Shown piece by piece: positions 61,340 through 64,000 of a stretch of DNA of 64,000 nt. Source of the DNA: Cordylochernes scorpioides (Eukaryota; Arthropoda; Arachnida; Pseudoscorpiones; Chernetidae); assembly GCA_030710605.1 (NCBI GenBank), contig CP092877.1, positions 69,686,465-69,750,464 on the forward strand. The letters run 5' to 3'. The position numbers and the translations under genes were made by a program. Every line of letters begins with the position of its first letter. Position 1 is the stretch's first letter. A model generated the notes under the pieces. It ran no database searches. It worked only from the letters and a program-made list of their open reading frames with translations, and was not told the DNA's origin.

Positions 61340-62030
61340 ACACAAAAGTCTCAAGCTCTACAGGCTTGATCTATGTACTAAGTGTAATTCTCAACCTGAA
61401 ACTCCAAACCACATCATTGACTGTATTGACTCATCCATTGATGAGCTCTACTCATCCCCAACAGACACCATCAACAAGCTCTACACACTTGATCTATGTA
61501 CTAAGTACAATTCTCAACCTGAAACCCCAAACCACATCATTGACTGTATTGGCTCATCCATTGATGAGCTCTACTCATTCCCACAACAGACATCATCAAC
61601 AAGCTCTAAAGGCTTGATCTATGTACTAAGTACAATTCTCAACCTGAAACCCCAAACCACTTCATTGACTGTATTGGCTTATGCATTGATGAGCTCTACT
61701 CATCCCCACAACAGACACCATCAACAAGCTCTACACACTTGATCTATGTACTAAGTACAATTCTCAACCTGAAACCCCAAACCACTTCATTGACTGTATT
61801 GGCTTATGCATTGATGAGCTCTACTCATCCCCAACAGACACCATCAACAAGCTCTACACACTTGATCTATGTAGCAAGTGCAATTCTCAACCTGAAACCC
61901 CAAACCACTTCATTGACTGTATTGGCTCATCCATTGATGAGCTCTACTCATCCTCAGCAAACACCATCAACAAGCTCTACAGGCTTGATACCCTAATATG
62001 ATTGAGTGGAGATAAGAAAGAAGAACAGAT
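61340..62030 (+). repeat. 123-bp tandem array derived from a LINE zinc knuckle
   Basis: 'cttgat' starts at 61365, 61488, 61613, 61738, 61861 and 61984, spacings of 123, 125, 125, 123 and 123. Each unit can encode about 41 residues with a C-X2-C-X8-H-X3-C knuckle (LCTKCNSQPETPNHIIDC), the type found at the C-terminus of many LINE ORF2 proteins. It ends with 'gataccctaatatgattgag' and an aagaaagaagaa tail, the LINE/SINE 3' end. The 2-bp additions break the frame, so it is not one gene. Confidence 0.85.
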
Positions 62031-62110
62031 GGTTCATGGGAGGCTTTACTGTAGTATGATGTCCCCACCCTATGTCACCCCATGTTGTTATGGAATGTTG
62101 CTGTGTGCAG

Positions 62111-62189
62111 CAAGGACATAGAGTACATGAGGATCATCCGCAGGAACAACTCCAACCATTACATGGCTCTCATCAAGTTTACTCATCAG
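62111..62189 (+). CDS. Brap: Brap (BRCA1-associated protein) exon
   Basis: The acceptor is ttgctgtgtgcag (to 62110) and the donor CATCAG|gtagcc. The first base completes the split codon from 61084 (TG+C, Cys). Then KDIEYMRIIRRNNSNHYMAL followed by IKFTHQ, matching the MKIIRD-TPNQYMVLIKF-Q segment of the BRAP RRM-like domain. It ends in phase 0. The RING, UBP zinc finger and coiled coil should follow to the right of the window. About 1 kb of intron, including the tandem array and a MITE, separates it from the previous exon. Confidence 0.82.
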
Positions 62190-62274
62190 GTAGCCAGAGC
62201 CTTCTCATCAACATTACCTCTTTCTTCTACAGCTAGAGATTATCTCTCCCTTCTTCTGTAAACATATCTCTGTG

Positions 62275-62440
62275 AATACAAGGTAATAAGACCAAATCCA
62301 AATAAATAAATAGTGTGTGACGTTTCGTAACAGTGTTGTTACCAAATGTGTAATACATTGTGTCACACACAATATATTTATTTTGATTTGGTCTTATTAC
62401 CTTGTGTTTATTATCTATAATCCAAATTGTGCCTTATCAT
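62275..62440. repeat. Family F MITE
   Basis: Arms 'acaaggtaataagaccaaat' and 'atttggtcttattaccttgt' with a decayed centre (cgtttcgtaacagtgttgtt). It lies in the Brap intron directly after the second sure exon. Confidence 0.75.
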
Positions 62441-62544
62441 CTCTCTGTGAAAAAATAGTACAAATGTGAAATTGTACTGGGATCAGATGGATAAATTAAG
62501 AAAAAGGCATCTCCTTATCGTGCAAATGAAAGTTTCTGATGGCT

Positions 62545-62720
62545 TGTGTCATCTATCAGAATAAATATCAACTATTCCTTGATTTTTAATTATTCCAGTA
62601 TTGGCAAAATACCCATCCTTGATTAATAAAGAAAAGCTAACCACGTATGCATTTTGGACTGTTGGTCCTCATCAGCATGGTGCAAGCCATTAGCAACTTT
62701 CAGTTTCACAATAAGGAGAT
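62545..62720. repeat. Family E half element
   Basis: Contains 'ccttgatttttaattattcc' and, on the minus strand, CTGATGA followed by GGAC-caaca-GTCC, the family E palindromic block. Confidence 0.5.
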
Positions 62721-62827
62721 GCCTTTTTCTCAATCTCTCTCTCTCTCTGATCCAGGAAAAGTTATCAAGGTTTAATAAAAAAAATCTTTGGTTCCTTTCT
62801 CTTTAAAGAGTATTATTATATAGAGTA

Positions 62828-63140
62828 CTAGATGAATGACCCGGGCAACGCCAGGGAAGTCACGTGCTCGCCGGCAGCCAACGGGCGCGCGCCGCCGGCA
62901 GATCGCCCGCGTTCTAGAGGGCGCTGCTCGTGAGCTAAGTAGAATAATTTGAATATATAGTTTTAATAAATGATTTATATATTTTTTAAAATAGCCTATC
63001 GTCATCCCCGTTATTTTTTACCTATGTATGGGAATTTTGGTTTGAATTAGTGAACTACTGCGAATTTGTATACCGGGCATACAAACCAACAAACAGACAA
63101 ACATACAAACATTCATTTTTATAGATTGAAAACCCTGTAC
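62828..63140 (-). mobile_element. Non-autonomous Helitron-like element, minus strand
   Basis: 3' end CTAG at 62828-62831, preceded on the minus strand by 'gttgcccgggtcattcat'. It shares 'gtgagctaagtagaataatt' and 'gtataccgggcatacaaa' with the inverted partner at 63737-64000. Confidence 0.55.
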
Positions 63141-63329
63141 AATTTATAAACGAATAATATAAAGCATCAAGGGCTGCGTATCTTTATTATTCATTTTTAT
63201 ATATATAGATATCTTCTATCACTAAACAGGATCTTTGGGAGAGGCCACTACTTATCTTCAAACAGCTTGAGCAGCATGGACTCATGGAATTCGTGTAATC
63301 TTTACACAATGGGTAAAGAAACAACAAAA

Positions 63330-63488
63330 ATATAACTTCTTTAATTTAACCGACTTTAATTCAACAGTTTTTTTTTAATCCAACAATCTGCCTATTTACT
63401 TTTAATTTACCGACTATAATTCAACATCGACTTTAATTCAACCGAAAATTCTGATCCCTTGGGATGTTGAATTAAAGACGTTGGACTG
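63330..63488. repeat. Pogo/Tigger-like MITE
   Basis: Repeats of 'ctttaattcaac' and 'tgatcccttgggatgttgaa' and the end 'gacgttggactgt'. Related to 47530-47617. Confidence 0.5.
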
Positions 63489-63736
63489 TGTGTGTGTGTG
63501 TAACCATTTCTTTCTCTCTCTTCCATACCTTATTTGAAATGGATAAATACATACAGGGAGAGAGAGAGAAATGGATTTACCAGTGGTGCACCCTTCCAGT
63601 AGTTTTTCCAGTTCTATTTCTAGGCCGCTCTACTATTGTATTGTTTGACCTTTTGTTGTTGTTGATATTTTGGCAATTGCTGGACTTAACATGTTGACAA
63701 TAAAAAAAATTAAATAAATGACTTATATGTATATCT

Positions 63737-64000
63737 ATATATATAAAAATGAATGTTTGTATATTTGTTTGTTTGTTTGTATGTCCGGTATACAAATCCG
63801 CAGTAGTTCACTAAATCAAACCAAAATTTCCATACATAGGTAAAAAAATACGGGTAAGACAATAGGCTATTTTATAAAATATATAAATCAATTATTAAAA
63901 CTATATATTCAAATTATTCTACTTAGCTCACGAACAGCGCCCTCTATCAAAGATTAGAATAAATTATGCTGATGCAAACAATTAGATGATGCTAATAACA
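63737..64000 (+). mobile_element. Non-autonomous Helitron-like element, 5' part
   Basis: Begins 'tatataaaaatgaatgtttg', runs through gtttgtttgtttgtatgtcc and 'agctcacgaacagcgccctc'. It is the plus-strand counterpart of 62828-63140 and is cut by the window edge. Confidence 0.5.

Noticed and set aside
61329..61996. A protein gene with tandem zinc fingers
   Set aside because: Two of the units have 2-bp additions that break the frame, there is no start context, and the array ends in a LINE tail; it is better explained as a repeat.
1..64000. CRISPR array or bacterial operon
   Set aside because: Direct repeats here are transposon or minisatellite units without unique spacers, genes are eukaryotic, and splice sites are present.

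Overview
The window is from an AT-rich animal nuclear genome, probably an invertebrate. It holds two conserved animal genes, a full-length Nup93 homologue and scattered exons of a Brap/BRAP2 homologue, set in dense transposable elements typical of metazoa: Ty3/Gypsy elements of the Mag type, a non-LTR retrotransposon, piggyBac, a DD37D mariner (maT type), Helitron ends, tRNA-derived SINEs, many MITEs and a Penelope-type GIY-YIG fragment. I cannot name the species. There is no bacterial-style operon, CRISPR array or rRNA.

Layout. 1-2.2 kb: AT-rich DNA with a few old repeats. 2.2-8.9 kb: repeats, including a 5'-truncated LINE (4233-7193) with a 14-bp target duplication, a Helitron with an internal 123-bp tandem repeat, and a diverged LTR. 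8855-17063: an intact-looking 8.2-kb Ty3/Gypsy element with 811-bp LTRs, gag and pol. 17.1-19.7 kb: AT-rich DNA with a LINE tail. 19757-22246: intronless Nup93 with a pair of compensating indels. 22.3-26.7 kb: MITEs, Helitron ends and a CpG-rich island. 26755-37373: a 10.6-kb LTR element with 1.69-kb near-identical LTRs and no gag or pol. 37.4-40.1 kb: SINEs and MITEs. 40131-44683: a second Mag-like Gypsy element with identical 200-bp LTRs and one frameshift. 44.7-48.9 kb: repeats. About 48.9 kb to the right edge: plus-strand Brap exons spread through introns filled with a mariner (49338-50716), a piggyBac (52428-54854), SINEs, MITEs, a 55-bp minisatellite and a 123-bp tandem array derived from a LINE zinc knuckle.

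How it fits together. The host genes are a nuclear-pore scaffold protein and a RING-type ubiquitin ligase, with no apparent functional link. The rest is a record of transposition. Three LTR elements have LTR pairs with zero or one substitution, so they inserted recently. Many insertions are nested and have readable target-site duplications, which lets the order of events be worked out.

The most unusual signals are a palindromic MITE family whose centre matches most of a hammerhead ribozyme core, a large LTR element with no coding capacity, and Brap exons that six-frame ORF scanning misses but splice phase and homology support. All family assignments rest on motifs recognised by eye; no database search was run.
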